Shown here one piece after another: positions 7,165 to 7,897 of a DNA stretch of 7,897 nt. The DNA comes from an uncultured Dysgonomonas sp. Lineage in GTDB: Bacteria > Bacteroidota > Bacteroidia > Bacteroidales > Dysgonomonadaceae. The stretch covers positions 1 through 7,897 of the forward strand of contig CALYRA010000032.1 in assembly GCA_945292135.1 (NCBI GenBank), in the 5' to 3' direction. Both the position numbers and the translations under genes were made by a program. The notes under the pieces are model-generated. The model ran no database searches and was not told where the DNA came from. It saw only the letters and a program-made list of their open reading frames with translations. Numbering within the stretch: position 1 is the first letter of the stretch; the number at the start of each line of letters is the position of its first letter.

Positions 7165-7897
7165 ATGAAAAAGTATTTATCAATAACATTATTATTTTTT
7201 GTGATGTGTGCGTTCACATCATCGGACAAACCTATAACCATCTTTATTGCAGGAGATTCTACCGCGCAAACTTATAATGAAGAAAAAGATGGTTTGATAA
7301 AAGGTTGGGGACAAATGTTATCCCTATTCTTGGATAAAGACGTCAAAGTTTCTAATCATGCAATGGGCGGCAGAAGTACCAAAACTTTTATAGAAGAAGG
7401 TCGTTGGGATAAACTGTTATCGGAAGTATGTCAGGGCGATTATGTTTTTATTCAATTTGGGCATAATGATGCTTCTACACGACCTGAAAGGCATGCTTCT
7501 TATGAAGATTATAGAAAAAATCTAATAAAGATGATAGAGGACGTAAAAGCTAAAAATGCTAATCCTGTCTTACTGACATCTGTTGTGATGCGTACATTTA
7601 AAGATGGAAATCTGATTGATGACCGTCTGAAAGGTTATCCGGCGATAACTCGTCAAATAGCTAAGGAGTATTCCGTTCCGATGATAGACATTAACCTGAA
7701 AACCAGAGATTTTGTAATTATGTTGGGCGACGAAGCCTCCAAACCTTACTATCGTTGGGTAGAAGCAGGAGTCGACCACGCCAAACCCGAAGGTCTACAA
7801 GATGATACCCATATGATGGAGAAAGGAGCTACAAAGGTTGCGTATTTTGTAGCGGAGGGAATAAAAGAACTGAATCTGAAGGGATTGAGCGAGCATG
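7165..7897 (+). CDS. CE12-like rhamnogalacturonan acetylesterase (SGNH hydrolase), 3' end beyond the window
   Basis: An open frame from ATG 7165 to the window edge gives 244 residues without a stop. The N-terminus (MKKYLSITLLFFVMC...) is a Sec signal peptide, probably cleaved between residues 16 and 22; no good lipobox is present. SGNH blocks are in order: IAGDSTAQ with nucleophile Ser32, AMGGRSTKTF with oxyanion Gly69, QFGHND with Asn101, and DDTH with Asp213 and His216 completing the triad. The GDSTAQ block together with GGRSTKTF and FGHND matches carbohydrate esterase family 12, whose studied members remove acetyl groups from galacturonate of RG-I. Family enzymes are about 230-260 residues, so only a short tail should be missing unless a second domain follows. 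The start is chosen because the signal peptide begins there. It follows the GH42 gene by 64 bases. Substrate is inferred from family and neighbours; another acetylated glycan remains possible. Confidence 0.9.
   Translation, partial: MKKYLSITLLFFVMCAFTSSDKPITIFIAGDSTAQTYNEEKDGLIKGWGQMLSLFLDKDVKVSNHAMGGRSTKTFIEEGRWDKLLSEVCQGDYVFIQFGHNDASTRPERHASYEDYRKNLIKMIEDVKAKNANPVLLTSVVMRTFKDGNLIDDRLKGYPAITRQIAKEYSVPMIDINLKTRDFVIMLGDEASKPYYRWVEAGVDHAKPEGLQDDTHMMEKGATKVAYFVAEGIKELNLKGLSEH

Overview
The window is a stretch of four co-oriented (+ strand) carbohydrate-active enzyme genes that look like part of a polysaccharide utilisation locus (PUL) of a Bacteroidota (Bacteroidales-like) bacterium. This origin is inferred from the moderately AT-rich composition, the lack of recognisable Shine-Dalgarno sequences before the three visible starts (A/T-rich leaders instead), the tight packing of exported glycosidases, and the family mix. 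I cannot name a genus.

Layout: (1) positions 1-2216, the 3' part of a glycoside hydrolase family 2 (GH2) gene whose start lies before the window; (2) 2230-5019, a GH106 alpha-L-rhamnosidase-like lipoprotein; (3) 5016-7100, a complete GH42 beta-galactosidase-like enzyme with a signal peptide, overlapping gene 2 by 4 bases (ATGA); (4) 7165 to the window end, a CE12 / SGNH rhamnogalacturonan-acetylesterase-like enzyme whose stop lies beyond the window. The gaps are 13 bases, -4 bases and 64 bases, with no convincing terminator or promoter between genes, so one operon is the simplest reading. No stretch above 300 bases lacks a gene, and I found no RNA gene, CRISPR array, insertion sequence or attachment site.

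How the genes may work together: the CE12 esterase would remove acetyl groups from rhamnogalacturonan I (RG-I) galacturonate, GH106 would release alpha-L-rhamnose, and GH42 and GH2 would remove beta-linked galactose or related sugars from side chains. All three proteins whose start is visible carry export signals, so the work is probably done in the periplasm. The substrate (pectic RG-I) is inferred from the family combination. An arabinogalactan-type glycan with rhamnose caps is the main alternative. No SusC/SusD pair, polysaccharide lyase or regulator is visible here.

This is a recognisable PUL fragment, not an obviously new system. The most interesting points are a similar GATase-like segment in three unrelated glycosidase families, a non-standard sequence around the GH2 nucleophile, and the open question of substrate.
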